In this document: positions 27,347 to 36,701 of the stretch, in pieces
Layout of the letters: each line of letters opens with the position of its first letter
Numbering within the stretch: position 1 is the stretch's first letter
Origin: Flavobacterium jejuense
GTDB lineage: Bacteria; Bacteroidota; Bacteroidia; Flavobacteriales; Flavobacteriaceae
Assembly (NCBI RefSeq): GCF_006491595.2
Contig: NZ_VEVQ02000002.1
Coordinates: 248,001-312,000, forward strand
DNA length: 64,000 nucleotides
Direction: 5' to 3'
Translations under genes and position numbers: made by a program
The notes under the pieces: model-generated
Seen by the model: only the letters and a program-made list of their open reading frames with translations
Database searches by the model: none
What the model was told of the DNA's origin: nothing

Positions 27347-28372
27347 ATGTATAAGCTAATTATTAGACCCATACTTTTTCTATTTGATCCAGAAAAAGTG
27401 CATTATTTTACTTTTTCCTTTATTCGTTTTCTAAATAAAATAGGATTTGGTTCTATTTCTAAAAGTATTTATGAGGTAAAAGATAAGAGATTAGAAACGG
27501 AAGTTTTTGGTCTAAAATTTAAAAATCCTGTAGGTCTTGCAGCAGGTTTCGATAAAGACGCTAAACTGTATAAAGAACTTTCTAATTTAGGTTTTGGATT
27601 CATAGAAATAGGAACATTAACTCCAAAAGGTCAAGAAGGAAATCCTAAAAAAAGATTATTTCGGTTAAAAGATGATCAAGCTATTATTAATAGAATGGGA
27701 TTTAATAATGGAGGAGTTTTTGAGGCTGTTGAAAGATTGAAGAAAAATAATGATGTTTTAATTGGTGGTAACATTGGTAAGAATAAAATTACTCCAAATG
27801 AAGATGCTGTAAAGGATTATGAAATTTGTTTTGAAGCACTTTTTCCACATGTTGATTATTTTGTGGTCAACGTGAGTTCACCAAATACTCCTAATCTAAG
27901 AGAATTACAAGATAAAGAACCTTTAACGGCATTATTGCAAACATTACAAAACATGAATTTGGCTAAGCCAATTCCAAAGCCAATATTGCTGAAAATTGCA
28001 CCTGATTTAACTAACGAACAGTTGATTGATATTATAGAGATTGTTAATGAAACAAAAATAGCAGGAGTAATTGCTACCAATACTACAATTTCAAGAGAAG
28101 GATTGCAATCAGAAAATAAAGAAGAAATAGGTGGTTTGTCTGGTAAACCTTTGACAAATCGTTCCACAGAAGTAATTCGTTTTCTTTCTGAAAAAAGTAA
28201 TAAATCCTTTCCTATAATTGGAGTAGGAGGTATTCATACCGTAAAAGATGCTCTTGAAAAGTTGGAAGCAGGTGCCAGTCTAGTGCAATTGTATACTGGC
28301 TTTATTTATGAAGGACCAAAGTTAATTAAAGACATAAATAAAGCTATTTTAAAAGCTAAAACGATTTCGTAA
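27347..28372 (+). CDS. pyrD: Dihydroorotate dehydrogenase (quinone), class 2
   Basis: The product is 341 aa from ATG 27347 ([19 protein letters not shown]). The open frame extends upstream into the terminator and across the -7 box, so that extension is rejected. An N-terminal amphipathic region for quinone and membrane contact is present, then [19 protein letters not shown] and [14 protein letters not shown] with the catalytic Ser of class 2 enzymes. FMN-phosphate motifs GVGGI and LYTG are near the end. The enzyme oxidises dihydroorotate to orotate in pyrimidine synthesis at the inner membrane. Confidence 0.95.
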   Translation: MYKLIIRPILFLFDPEKVHYFTFSFIRFLNKIGFGSISKSIYEVKDKRLETEVFGLKFKNPVGLAAGFDKDAKLYKELSNLGFGFIEIGTLTPKGQEGNPKKRLFRLKDDQAIINRMGFNNGGVFEAVERLKKNNDVLIGGNIGKNKITPNEDAVKDYEICFEALFPHVDYFVVNVSSPNTPNLRELQDKEPLTALLQTLQNMNLAKPIPKPILLKIAPDLTNEQLIDIIEIVNETKIAGVIATNTTISREGLQSENKEEIGGLSGKPLTNRSTEVIRFLSEKSNKSFPIIGVGGIHTVKDALEKLEAGASLVQLYTGFIYEGPKLIKDINKAILKAKTIS

Positions 28373-28387
28373 AATAGAATTCTTTAC

Positions 28388-28395
28388 TATCTTTG
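28388..28395 (+). promoter_or_regulatory. -7 box of the HMG-CoA lyase gene, start codon 7 bases on
   Basis: TATCTTTG is a perfect TAnnTTTG that ends 7 bases before ATG 28403, again predicting a nearly leaderless transcript. The pyrD stop is only about 30 bp upstream, so read-through from pyrD is also possible. Confidence 0.45.
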
Positions 28396-28402
28396 GCTAC
28401 TC

Positions 28403-29266
28403 ATGAAAAACGTCAAAATAATAGAATGCCCTAGAGATGCTATGCAAGGCATTAAAGATTTTATTCCTACCTCTAAAAAGGTACAATACATTCAGTCGCT
28501 TTTAAGAGTTGGTTTTGATACAATTGACTTTGGAAGCTTTGTTTCTCCCAAAGCTATTCCGCAAATGCAAGATACAGCTCAGGTTTTGGCTCAATTAGAT
28601 TTATCTAATACAGAAAGTAAATTATTAGCTATTATTGCTAATACTAAAGGAGCAGAATTAGCATCAGTTCACCCTGAAATTAAGTATTTAGGATTCCCAT
28701 TTTCTATTTCTGAAAGTTTCCAAATGAGAAATACACATAAGACTATAGCTGAATCTATAGTAACTTTAAATGAAATTTTGGAAATAGCGGATACCTCTAA
28801 TAAAGAAGTTGTAACTTATATTTCTATGGGATTTGGAAATCCTTACGGAGATCCTTGGAATGTAGAGATAGTAGGTGAGTGGACAGAAAAATTAGCTAAA
28901 ATGGGTGTTAAAATTTTATCTTTATCAGATACTGTTGGAAGTTCTACACCAGAAGTAATAGACTATCTTTTTTCAAATTTAATTTCGAAATATCCAAAAA
29001 TAGAGTTTGGAGCTCATCTTCATACTACACCAGATGCTTGGTTTGAAAAAATTGATGCTGCATACAAAGCAGGCTGCAGAAGATTTGATGGAGCAATAAA
29101 AGGGTATGGTGGTTGTCCAATGGCAAAAGACGATTTGACTGGTAATATGCCAACAGAAAAAATGTTATCTTATTTTACTGCAAATAAAATTGAGACTAAT
29201 TGTCATGCTATCAGTTTTGAAAGTGCGTATAATGAATCGTTAAAAGTATTTGATTATTATCATTAA
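28403..29266 (+). CDS. Hydroxymethylglutaryl-CoA lyase
   Basis: The 287-aa product belongs to the HMGL/DRE-TIM superfamily: ECPRDAMQG replaces the usual EVGPRDGLQ, and GFGNPYGDPW, SLSDTVGSSTP and HLHTT follow. The active-site Cys loop AIKGYGGCPMAKDDLTGN is intact near the end. The reaction splits HMG-CoA to acetoacetate and acetyl-CoA in leucine breakdown. The N-terminus (ECPRDAMQG) is divergent from the textbook form, but the catalytic Arg and Asp are kept. It stands alone downstream of pyrD. Confidence 0.9.
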   Translation: MKNVKIIECPRDAMQGIKDFIPTSKKVQYIQSLLRVGFDTIDFGSFVSPKAIPQMQDTAQVLAQLDLSNTESKLLAIIANTKGAELASVHPEIKYLGFPFSISESFQMRNTHKTIAESIVTLNEILEIADTSNKEVVTYISMGFGNPYGDPWNVEIVGEWTEKLAKMGVKILSLSDTVGSSTPEVIDYLFSNLISKYPKIEFGAHLHTTPDAWFEKIDAAYKAGCRRFDGAIKGYGGCPMAKDDLTGNMPTEKMLSYFTANKIETNCHAISFESAYNESLKVFDYYH

Positions 29267-29291
29267 TGACTAATTTTAAAACAATATAAAT

Positions 29292-29681
29292 TTGTCTCGT
29301 CTTGCTCATTACTTAGAATATATTGGATTATATAAAGTCCTTATACCTATATTTTTATTTCTTTTTTTTGTACTATTTTGTACTATAATATATTGTAAAG
29401 TAAAAGGGCCAAATTCGACTTTGGCTAACCTATCATTTTATATACCTATGATAGGTTCAGTAATTTTGGGAATTCTTCTTTTTTATACTTCTCATTTTTG
29501 GATCACACTTTTTATTTATGTAATAGTTTTTTTTCTCCTTAATTTTGTTTCTTTTTCTGCTTTAGAAAAAGCAATAGAGGATAAAACTGGGCTTGGTGTC
29601 ACTATGTTTTCAGGTTTGATTAGTATGTATATTTTCTTTTTTTGTGCGCTTTTATGTTTTATTATATCCTTGTTTAATTGA
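29292..29681 (+). CDS. Small integral membrane protein (129 aa)
   Basis: There are about four hydrophobic segments and no known motif. No ATG opens the frame before the second helix. TTG at 29292 is the only usable start after the in-frame stop at 29277, and it overlaps a TAAATTTG (29287-29294) that is also a perfect -7 box. Either the gene is transcribed from upstream with a TTG start or the true start lies further in. The function is unknown. Confidence 0.6.
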   Translation: MSRLAHYLEYIGLYKVLIPIFLFLFFVLFCTIIYCKVKGPNSTLANLSFYIPMIGSVILGILLFYTSHFWITLFIYVIVFFLLNFVSFSALEKAIEDKTGLGVTMFSGLISMYIFFFCALLCFIISLFN

Positions 29682-29728
29682 CTTATAAAGTAATGTTGAA
29701 TTTTATTTTAACTTATTCTAAATAAAGC

Positions 29729-29759
29729 TTTGCAGTTCTGAAATTTGTTTTTATTTTTG
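29729..29759 (+). promoter_or_regulatory. Promoter of the first imelysin operon
   Basis: TTTG (29729-29732), 19 bases, then TATTTTTG (29752-29759): a perfect Bacteroidota promoter, 41 bp before the first start codon. The same spacing is used by the second unit at 36644. Confidence 0.8.
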
Positions 29760-29800
29760 CCGCGTTAAATTATTTTAAATAAATCTAAATAAATAATAAA

Positions 29801-31000
29801 ATGCGCTCTATTTATTTTGTACTAGGAATTTTTTCAATTGCTTTTTTAAGTTCTTGTTCAGATGATGATACTAATATTACTGAGGAAACTTTAACAATAC
29901 CTCAAGCTTATGATTTCAATAGAAATAATGCAACTACAGTAGATTATAGTGGTCAATCCAATAGATTACTAATGTTGCAAGAACTAGGAAATTATATTAA
30001 AGAACAAGGTGTTGCTGGTAATGTTGTTGACATTGCCATTTTAGATGATATGTATACTAATGCTAATAATCCATTTTCAATAATGGAATTAAATACTTCT
30101 GGAAAACAACTAAAAGACAAAACTGCAGCCTCAAAAGATTATTTTGTCAATTTAGGTGGAGGAGGTTCTATATCAGAGCAATCTGAAGTAAGAAGTTTTT
30201 TTGAAGCGCAATTTACAAATGCAAATAGTGCTAGTCAAGGAAATGATGCATCACAAGGAGTTGCTGGAAAATATTTGGATGGTTCTTCTGTTAGACTTTT
30301 TGCTGCAAATGGTTTAGAGCCACAACAGGTTTTATTAAAAGGAATGATGGGTGCTTGTTTTATGGATCAAATTGTAAATAATTATTTGAGTACTACAGTT
30401 TTAGATGAAGCAAGTAATAAGCAAAATAATTCTAATAAAGTTCTTGAGTCTGGAAAGAATTATACTAAAATGGAACATTTGTGGGATGAAGCTTATGGTT
30501 ATATCTATGGTGCAGATGGTGGTAAATATTGGGATAGTTATATAAACCAAGTTAATGCTGATATAGATTTTAATACGGTAAAAGAAGAAATTGAATTAGC
30601 CTTTAGAAAAGGTAGAGCAGCAATTGTAGCCAATAATTATACAGTTCGTGATGAGCAAATTAAAATTATCAAAAGTAAAATAGCACTTGTACCTGCTGTT
30701 AGAGCAGTATATTATTTAAAAGATGGTAAAGGGAAATTAATTACTGATAGCGGTGCAAAAGCGTTTCATGCACTTTCAGAGGCTTATGGATTTATAATGT
30801 CGTTACGTTATACTAATAACCCAGAAACTAACGCACCTTATTTTTCTAAAGCTGAAGTAGATACTATTTTAGGCGAATTAGTAGCAGGAACAAATGGATT
30901 ATGGAATATAGATTATTTAAATACTAAGTTAGATGATTTAGCTATAACAATAGCATCTCGCTTTAATTTTACTGTTGCTCAAGCAGAAGCGGTTAACTAA
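29801..31000 (+). CDS. DUF4856-type lipoprotein
   Basis: The 399-aa product has a lipoprotein signal with lipobox LSSC followed by SDDD. The body is helical, and MMGACFMDQIVNNYL and WDEAYGYIYGAD resemble the DUF4856 family, which is found next to imelysins. It is the first gene of a five-gene unit with an imelysin, HTTM protein, TonB receptor and SGNH hydrolase. I infer a surface or periplasmic role in metal uptake. No catalytic motif is visible. Confidence 0.82.
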   Translation: MRSIYFVLGIFSIAFLSSCSDDDTNITEETLTIPQAYDFNRNNATTVDYSGQSNRLLMLQELGNYIKEQGVAGNVVDIAILDDMYTNANNPFSIMELNTSGKQLKDKTAASKDYFVNLGGGGSISEQSEVRSFFEAQFTNANSASQGNDASQGVAGKYLDGSSVRLFAANGLEPQQVLLKGMMGACFMDQIVNNYLSTTVLDEASNKQNNSNKVLESGKNYTKMEHLWDEAYGYIYGADGGKYWDSYINQVNADIDFNTVKEEIELAFRKGRAAIVANNYTVRDEQIKIIKSKIALVPAVRAVYYLKDGKGKLITDSGAKAFHALSEAYGFIMSLRYTNNPETNAPYFSKAEVDTILGELVAGTNGLWNIDYLNTKLDDLAITIASRFNFTVAQAEAVN

Positions 31001-31027
31001 AATCAGGAATTTCTAAAAAAGATTAAA

Positions 31028-32137
31028 ATGAAAAAAATACATTTACTAATCACAATATTTTTTGTTATAGTTTCTTGTTCAAGTGATTCAAATTCAACAA
31101 GTGGTGATAATTACAATAGAACTGAATTATTGACAAATTGGGCTGATAATTTAATTATTCCAAGATATGAAAATTATCAATCTAAAGTTGGTATATTGCA
31201 AACAAATGCTACTACTTTTACAGCTGATCCAAACCAAACTAATTTAGATGTTTTACGGTTAGCATGGTTAGAAGCTTACAAAGCGTATCAATATGTTGGG
31301 ATGTTTTCTATTGGAAAGGCAGATGAAATTAACTTAAATAGTACAGTAAATATTTATCCTACAAATCAAACTGGAATTCAAACAAATATAAGTTCTGGAA
31401 CTTATAACTTTGCTTTATTATCTCAATATGACAAACAAGGTTTACCTGCTTTAGATTATATGCTAAATGGGTTGGCTACATCAGATTCTGAAATTATAGA
31501 TTTTTATGTAACAAATTCAGATGCTACAAAATATAAACAATATTTAACCGATTTAGTAAATCAATTAAAAGTAAATATTGATTTAATAGTAGCTGATTGG
31601 AATGGTTCTTACAGAAATCTATTTATTAGTAGTAGTGGAAATTCGGTAAGTAGTAGTACTAATAAAATGGTGAATAACTTCATTAAATATTTTGAAAAAG
31701 ACATTCGTTCTGGAAAAGTTGGAATTCCAGCTGGAATTTTTTCAAATGGAACTTTATATCCAGAAAAAGTAGAAGCTTATCATAAAAATGATGTCTCAAA
31801 AGTACTTTTAAATGAATCTATAATAGCTACTCAAGATTTTTTTAATGGGAAATATTTTAGTAGTACAACTGAAGGTTCAAGTTTAAAATCATATTTAAAC
31901 TATTTAGGAACTGTAAGAGATGGTCAAAGCTTGAGTACTATTATTAATACACAATTTGGTACTATAAATACTGTAAATGCTAATTTAAATGATAGTTTTT
32001 CTTCTCAGGTGAATTCAAATAACAATGCTATGCTTTCAAGTTATGATGCTATGCAACAAAATATAGTTTATTTAAAACTAGACATGATGCAAGCTTTAAA
32101 TATCACTGTTGATTATGTTGATGCTGACGGAGATTAA
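31028..32137 (+). CDS. Imelysin-family lipoprotein without the GxHxxE motif
   Basis: The 369-aa product has lipobox VSC after a short signal (about residue 17). The all-helical fold and RLAWLEAYKAYQYVGMF fit the imelysin (insulin-cleaving/IrpA-like) family. At the position of the family GxHxxE motif it reads GLPALDYMLNG, so the metal-binding His is missing. The second imelysin at 36702 keeps it. It may bind a different ligand or act as a structural partner. It is 27 bp after the DUF4856 gene. Confidence 0.8.
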   Translation: MKKIHLLITIFFVIVSCSSDSNSTSGDNYNRTELLTNWADNLIIPRYENYQSKVGILQTNATTFTADPNQTNLDVLRLAWLEAYKAYQYVGMFSIGKADEINLNSTVNIYPTNQTGIQTNISSGTYNFALLSQYDKQGLPALDYMLNGLATSDSEIIDFYVTNSDATKYKQYLTDLVNQLKVNIDLIVADWNGSYRNLFISSSGNSVSSSTNKMVNNFIKYFEKDIRSGKVGIPAGIFSNGTLYPEKVEAYHKNDVSKVLLNESIIATQDFFNGKYFSSTTEGSSLKSYLNYLGTVRDGQSLSTIINTQFGTINTVNANLNDSFSSQVNSNNNAMLSSYDAMQQNIVYLKLDMMQALNITVDYVDADGD

Positions 32138-32150
32138 TTGATATTTTAAA

Positions 32151-33512
32151 TTGATAGAAACGTATTTAAATAAAAAATCAGAGTCCATAACGCTAGCTTT
32201 TTTTAGGTTAGCGTTTGGTTTGATGATGCTTTTTAGTCTCATTAGATTTACTAGTTATGGTTGGATTGAAAAGTTGTATATTCAACCTAACTTCCATTTC
32301 ACTTATTTTGGCTTTAATTGGGTTAAACCATTAGGTAATTATACTTATTTATTATTTTTTATATCTGGTTTGTCGGCCTTATTTGTGACTATTGGTTACA
32401 AATATAGAATAGCCATTATAACTTTTTTTTTAAGTTTTACCTACATCGAATTAATCGATAAAACAACTTATCTTAATCATTATTATTTTATTTCTATTGT
32501 TAGTTTTATCTTAATTTTTCTTCCAGCTAATTGTAACTATTCAGTTGATGCTTATCAAAATAAAAGTTTGCAAAGCAATGATGTTCCTAGTTGGACAATA
32601 GATGTTTTGAAGCTTCTTTTAGCAATAGTTTATTTTTATGCTGGATTGGCTAAACTGAATTCAGATTGGCTTTTTGAAGCAATGCCAATGAAAATTTGGT
32701 TACCCAATCAATCTAATGTTCCTTTAATAGGTAACTTATTTCATCAAACTTGGGTACAATATACTTTTAGTTGGGTAGGAGCTATATATGATTTAGCTAT
32801 TCCTTTTTTACTTTGGAATAAAAAAACAAGAAATTTTGCCTTCTTTTTAGTGGTGATTTTTCATATTTTAACCAAAATTTTATTTCCAATAGGTGTTTTT
32901 CCTTATGTGATGATTATTAGTACCTTAATTTTTTTCGATGCTAGTTTTCATAAAATAATAATGAATTTTATTTTTAAATTAGTTAGAATAAAAGCATCAA
33001 TTTTTAATACAGATAATCAATTTAAACAGGATTTTAATGCTTTAGGAACTAAAATTAGATTGTTATTTTTAGCTTTTTTTATGGTATTCCAATTGACTTT
33101 TCCTTTTCGCTACTTGCTTTATCCAGAGGAATTATTCTGGACGGAAGAAGGTTACCGATTTTCTTGGAGAGTTATGCTAATGGAAAAAGCGGGTTATGCC
33201 CAATTTTACGTAATTGATGCCCAAACTAAGCAAAAAACATTTATAGATAATAATCGTTTTTTAACTCCATTTCAAGAAAAACAAATGGCCTTTCAACCCG
33301 ATTTTATCCTTCAATATGCTCACTTTCTTCATGACCATTACAAACGAATTGGAATGAATAATCCTATAGTAAAAGTTGATAGTTATGTAGCCTTAAATGG
33401 AAGACTGAGCAAACGATACATTGATCCTAATATAGATTTAGCCAAACAATATGAATCATTCCAACATAAAACTTGGATTTTACCATTTAACGATGACATC
33501 AAAGGTTTTTAG
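32151..33512 (+). CDS. HTTM-domain integral membrane protein
   Basis: The 453-aa product has many transmembrane segments and an N-terminus (SITLAFFRLAFGLMML) typical of HTTM proteins related to vitamin-K-dependent gamma-carboxylase. The start is TTG 32151. The next in-frame ATG lies inside the first helix, so TTG is preferred. The last 120 residues form a soluble tail. The stop overlaps the next gene by 20 bases, so they are translationally coupled. HTTM proteins recur next to imelysins and TonB receptors in Bacteroidota. The biochemical role is unknown. Confidence 0.82.
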   Translation: MIETYLNKKSESITLAFFRLAFGLMMLFSLIRFTSYGWIEKLYIQPNFHFTYFGFNWVKPLGNYTYLLFFISGLSALFVTIGYKYRIAIITFFLSFTYIELIDKTTYLNHYYFISIVSFILIFLPANCNYSVDAYQNKSLQSNDVPSWTIDVLKLLLAIVYFYAGLAKLNSDWLFEAMPMKIWLPNQSNVPLIGNLFHQTWVQYTFSWVGAIYDLAIPFLLWNKKTRNFAFFLVVIFHILTKILFPIGVFPYVMIISTLIFFDASFHKIIMNFIFKLVRIKASIFNTDNQFKQDFNALGTKIRLLFLAFFMVFQLTFPFRYLLYPEELFWTEEGYRFSWRVMLMEKAGYAQFYVIDAQTKQKTFIDNNRFLTPFQEKQMAFQPDFILQYAHFLHDHYKRIGMNNPIVKVDSYVALNGRLSKRYIDPNIDLAKQYESFQHKTWILPFNDDIKGF

Positions 33513-35925
33513 TTTACTTATTTTATTACTTTCCATTAGTAGTTTCGCACAAAAAAGCGTTAAAGGATTGGTTACAGATACCAATCAAAAAGCACTTGAA
33601 AATGTAGAAATATATAACAAAACTACTTATAAAAATTATTTTAGTAATGCTAATGGTGAATTTGTGATAAATGCTTTCGCAAAAGGGAAAAATACTATTG
33701 TTTTTTTCTTGCGAGGCTACAAAATAAAAGAAGTAATCATTGATGAAGATTTTGAAAGTTTTACTGTTTCTTTGGAAGAGTTAACGACTTCACTTTCGGA
33801 AGTAGTAATTATAAAAGAGAAGGAAAAGCAATTTGCCTTAAACAAACTAAAAGATATTGAAGAGACTGCAATTTACGCAGGAAAAAAAACAGAAGTTATT
33901 TCACTAGATAAAATTACAGCAAATAAAGCAACAAATAATCCTCGTCAGGTTTATGCGCAAGTGGTTGGATTAACCATTAACGAAAGTAATGATGGTGGGT
34001 TGCAATTATCAATAGGAGGAAGAGGGTTAAATCCTAATCGGACATCAAATTTCAATACGCGTCAAAATGATTATGATATAAGTGCTGATGTTTTAGGATA
34101 TCCTGAAAGTTATTATGCGACACCAACAGAAGCTTTAGAATCAATACAAATTGTTAGAGGTGCAGCTTCTTTGCAATATGGTACACAGTTTGGTGGATTG
34201 GTAAATTTTAAAATTAAAAGACCAAGTTTAAAACCAATAGAAATTGTAACTAGAAATACGATAGGTTCTTATAATTTGTTTACCAATTTTACAAGTATAA
34301 GTGGAACAAAAAATAAATTTAGTTACTTTTCATTTTATAATTTTAAAAAAGGAGATGGGTTTAGACCTAATTCTAAATTTGATTCAAAGTCATTTTTTGT
34401 AAATTTAAATTATCAGTTTACCAAAAATACTTCTTTGCATTTTGACTATACTTTTTTTGATTACCTAGCTCAACAACCAGGTGGATTAACAGATGTAATG
34501 TTTGAGGAAGATCCAAAACAAAGCAATCGAGCCAGAAATTGGTTTGATGTAAACTGGAACCTTTTTGCATTACGTTTTAAACATCATTTCGAAAATAATG
34601 CCGATTTTTCTTTACAGTTATTTGGATTAAATGCATCAAGAAAGGCTTTAGGTTTTCGTTCTAATAGAGTTTCTAGCCAAGATGTTGACGGAACTGTTCG
34701 TGATCTAATTATTGGTGATTTTGTCAATTGGGGAGCGGAAGCACGTTATTTAAAAAAATATACTTTTTTTGGTAAAACTAATGCTTTTTTAATTGGAGCC
34801 AAATATTATCAAGCTGAAAATTCAGGTGAGCAAGGTCCAGGAAGTTCTGGAAAAGAGGCCGATTTTAATATAGCATCAGCTGAATTTCCGAATTATGCCA
34901 ACCAATCTAAATATACTTATCCTAATTTAAACTTTTCCATTTTTGGAGAGAATATATTTAAACTTTCGAAATCCTTTTCAATAACTCCGGGATTTAGATA
35001 CGAAAATATTAAAACCCAAGCTAATGGTTTTTACAGAAAGATAAATACAGATTTAGCAGGAAATGTATTGTTTGATGAAACTATTACAGAAGAAAATGTA
35101 AAAGAAAGACAATTTTTTCTTTTTGGAATAGGGTTAAGTTATAAAATGAAAAATGGATTGGAATTGTATGGTAATGTTTCTCAAAATTATCGTTCGGTAA
35201 CTTTTAACGATATTCGAACTGCAGCACCAAGTTTTGAAATCAGTGAAGATATAACTGATGAAAAAGGCTATACTTCGGATATTGGTGTAAGAGGAAAAAT
35301 CTTAGATAATGTATCTTTTGATGCTAGTATTTATGCTTTGTATTATAATGATAAAATAGGAGAATCATTTATTTTAAGTCCTACTCAAGCCGTTCCTGTA
35401 CGTTTTCGTGATAATATAGGAACAGCTCTAACATATGGTTTAGAATCTTTAGTCGATTGGAATATAGGAAAAACATTCTTTAGAGATAACGATAACTTCA
35501 TTTGGACAGTTTTTTCTAATTTTGCTTTAACAGATTCTGAATACATTAAATCAGAACTAGATGCGGTGAAAGGAAATAAAGTAGAATTTGTTCCTAATTA
35601 TAATTTAAAATTAGGAACAGGAATTGGTTATAAAAATTTCTTATCTAGTTTACAGTTTACTTATGTTTCATCGCAGTTTACAGATGCATTAAATAATAAG
35701 AGTGACACTAATGATAATACATTTGGTATTTTTGGTGAAATTCCAGCTTATCATGTATTGGATTTTTCTACTTCATATAAATGGAAAAAATTAAAATTTG
35801 AAACAGGAATAAACAATGTGCTGAATACATGGTATTTTACAAAAAGAGCAACAGGTTATCCAGGTCCAGGAATTATTCCATCAGAACCTAGGGTATTTTA
35901 TGCGACCATCGAGTTTAAATTTTAA
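33493..35925 (+). CDS. TonB-dependent receptor (FecA-like, probable iron uptake)
   Basis: The product is 810 aa from ATG 33493, which directly begins a signal peptide (MTSKVFSLLILLLSISSFAQ). The longer frame from 33451 is rejected. A carboxypeptidase-D-like domain (about 22-105) precedes the plug (with SIGGRGLNPNRTSNF and IVRGAASLQYGTQFGGLVNF) and a barrel ending in Phe (EFKF). It has no sigma-interacting N-terminal extension. The plug resembles Fe(III)-dicitrate receptors. The imelysin and di-heme neighbours support iron or another metal as cargo. Confidence 0.88.
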   Translation: MTSKVFSLLILLLSISSFAQKSVKGLVTDTNQKALENVEIYNKTTYKNYFSNANGEFVINAFAKGKNTIVFFLRGYKIKEVIIDEDFESFTVSLEELTTSLSEVVIIKEKEKQFALNKLKDIEETAIYAGKKTEVISLDKITANKATNNPRQVYAQVVGLTINESNDGGLQLSIGGRGLNPNRTSNFNTRQNDYDISADVLGYPESYYATPTEALESIQIVRGAASLQYGTQFGGLVNFKIKRPSLKPIEIVTRNTIGSYNLFTNFTSISGTKNKFSYFSFYNFKKGDGFRPNSKFDSKSFFVNLNYQFTKNTSLHFDYTFFDYLAQQPGGLTDVMFEEDPKQSNRARNWFDVNWNLFALRFKHHFENNADFSLQLFGLNASRKALGFRSNRVSSQDVDGTVRDLIIGDFVNWGAEARYLKKYTFFGKTNAFLIGAKYYQAENSGEQGPGSSGKEADFNIASAEFPNYANQSKYTYPNLNFSIFGENIFKLSKSFSITPGFRYENIKTQANGFYRKINTDLAGNVLFDETITEENVKERQFFLFGIGLSYKMKNGLELYGNVSQNYRSVTFNDIRTAAPSFEISEDITDEKGYTSDIGVRGKILDNVSFDASIYALYYNDKIGESFILSPTQAVPVRFRDNIGTALTYGLESLVDWNIGKTFFRDNDNFIWTVFSNFALTDSEYIKSELDAVKGNKVEFVPNYNLKLGTGIGYKNFLSSLQFTYVSSQFTDALNNKSDTNDNTFGIFGEIPAYHVLDFSTSYKWKKLKFETGINNVLNTWYFTKRATGYPGPGIIPSEPRVFYATIEFKF

Positions 35926-35935
35926 ACAATATATT

Positions 35936-36574
35936 ATGTATAAGCTTAATACACTTGTTACAATTTTACTAGTATTTTTTTTTAATCAATTTAATCAGAC
36001 TCGGTTCAAAATATCTGAAACAAAACCAAAATATAATATTCTATTCATAGGAAATAGTCTTACTTATACAAATGATTTGCCAAGTCTCGTAAAGAATGAA
36101 GCGAAACAAAAAGGGATAAAAGTTAATGTAGAAATGGTTGCATTTCCTAATTATGCAATAGAAGATCATTGGAATGAAGGAATCGTACAAAAACTAATTG
36201 CTAGCAAAAAATATGATTTTGTAATTATTCAACAAGGCCCTTCATCTCAAGATGATGGTAGAAAGATGTTGGTAGAATATGGAAAAAAATACAGCACATT
36301 ATGTGAGTTAAATAATGCTAAACTATGTTATTTCATGGTTTGGCCAGCTGTAAACTATTATCAATCTTTTGAAAATGTTATCCAAAATTACAGAGATGCA
36401 GCAACAATGAATAAGTCTATTTTACTTCCTGTAGGAGAGATTTGGAAAGAATATATAGATAGAACTAATAGCTTTGAATACTTTAGTGCAGATGCATTTC
36501 ACCCATCATTAGAGGGAAGTAAAATCGCATCAAAAGTAATTGTTGAATATCTATTTCCGGTACAAAAAGAATAA
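35936..36574 (+). CDS. SGNH/GDSL-type hydrolase
   Basis: The product is 212 aa from ATG 35936, 10 bp after the receptor stop. The longer frame from 35900 overlaps the receptor gene and is less likely. An N-terminal hydrophobic segment is followed by the block I motif FIGNSLTYTND with the nucleophilic Ser, a Gly in QQGPSSQ, and the C-terminal DAFHPSLEGSK with the Asp-x-x-His pair. It is probably an exported esterase. Its place at the end of the receptor operon suggests that it may process the imported ligand, for example a siderophore ester; that is inference. Confidence 0.82.
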   Translation: MYKLNTLVTILLVFFFNQFNQTRFKISETKPKYNILFIGNSLTYTNDLPSLVKNEAKQKGIKVNVEMVAFPNYAIEDHWNEGIVQKLIASKKYDFVIIQQGPSSQDDGRKMLVEYGKKYSTLCELNNAKLCYFMVWPAVNYYQSFENVIQNYRDAATMNKSILLPVGEIWKEYIDRTNSFEYFSADAFHPSLEGSKIASKVIVEYLFPVQKE

Positions 36575-36643
36575 TCTCTATATTTTCCTTCAACTTTTAG
36601 GAATTTTATATCATTAAATAAATCGAAAATTAAACTTGTTTTA

Positions 36644-36674
36644 TTTGTATTTAATCTAAATAATAATAATTTTG
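36644..36674 (+). promoter_or_regulatory. Promoter of the second imelysin unit
   Basis: TTTG (36644-36647), 19 bases, then TAATTTTG (36667-36674). The start codon is 27 bp downstream. Both imelysin units therefore have equal promoter spacing. Confidence 0.8.
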
Positions 36675-36701
36675 CACTAATTAATAATCAATAATGTTCA
36701 A

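Noticed and set aside
33451..33492. Longer start of the TonB receptor
   Set aside because: It would add 14 residues before a complete signal peptide.
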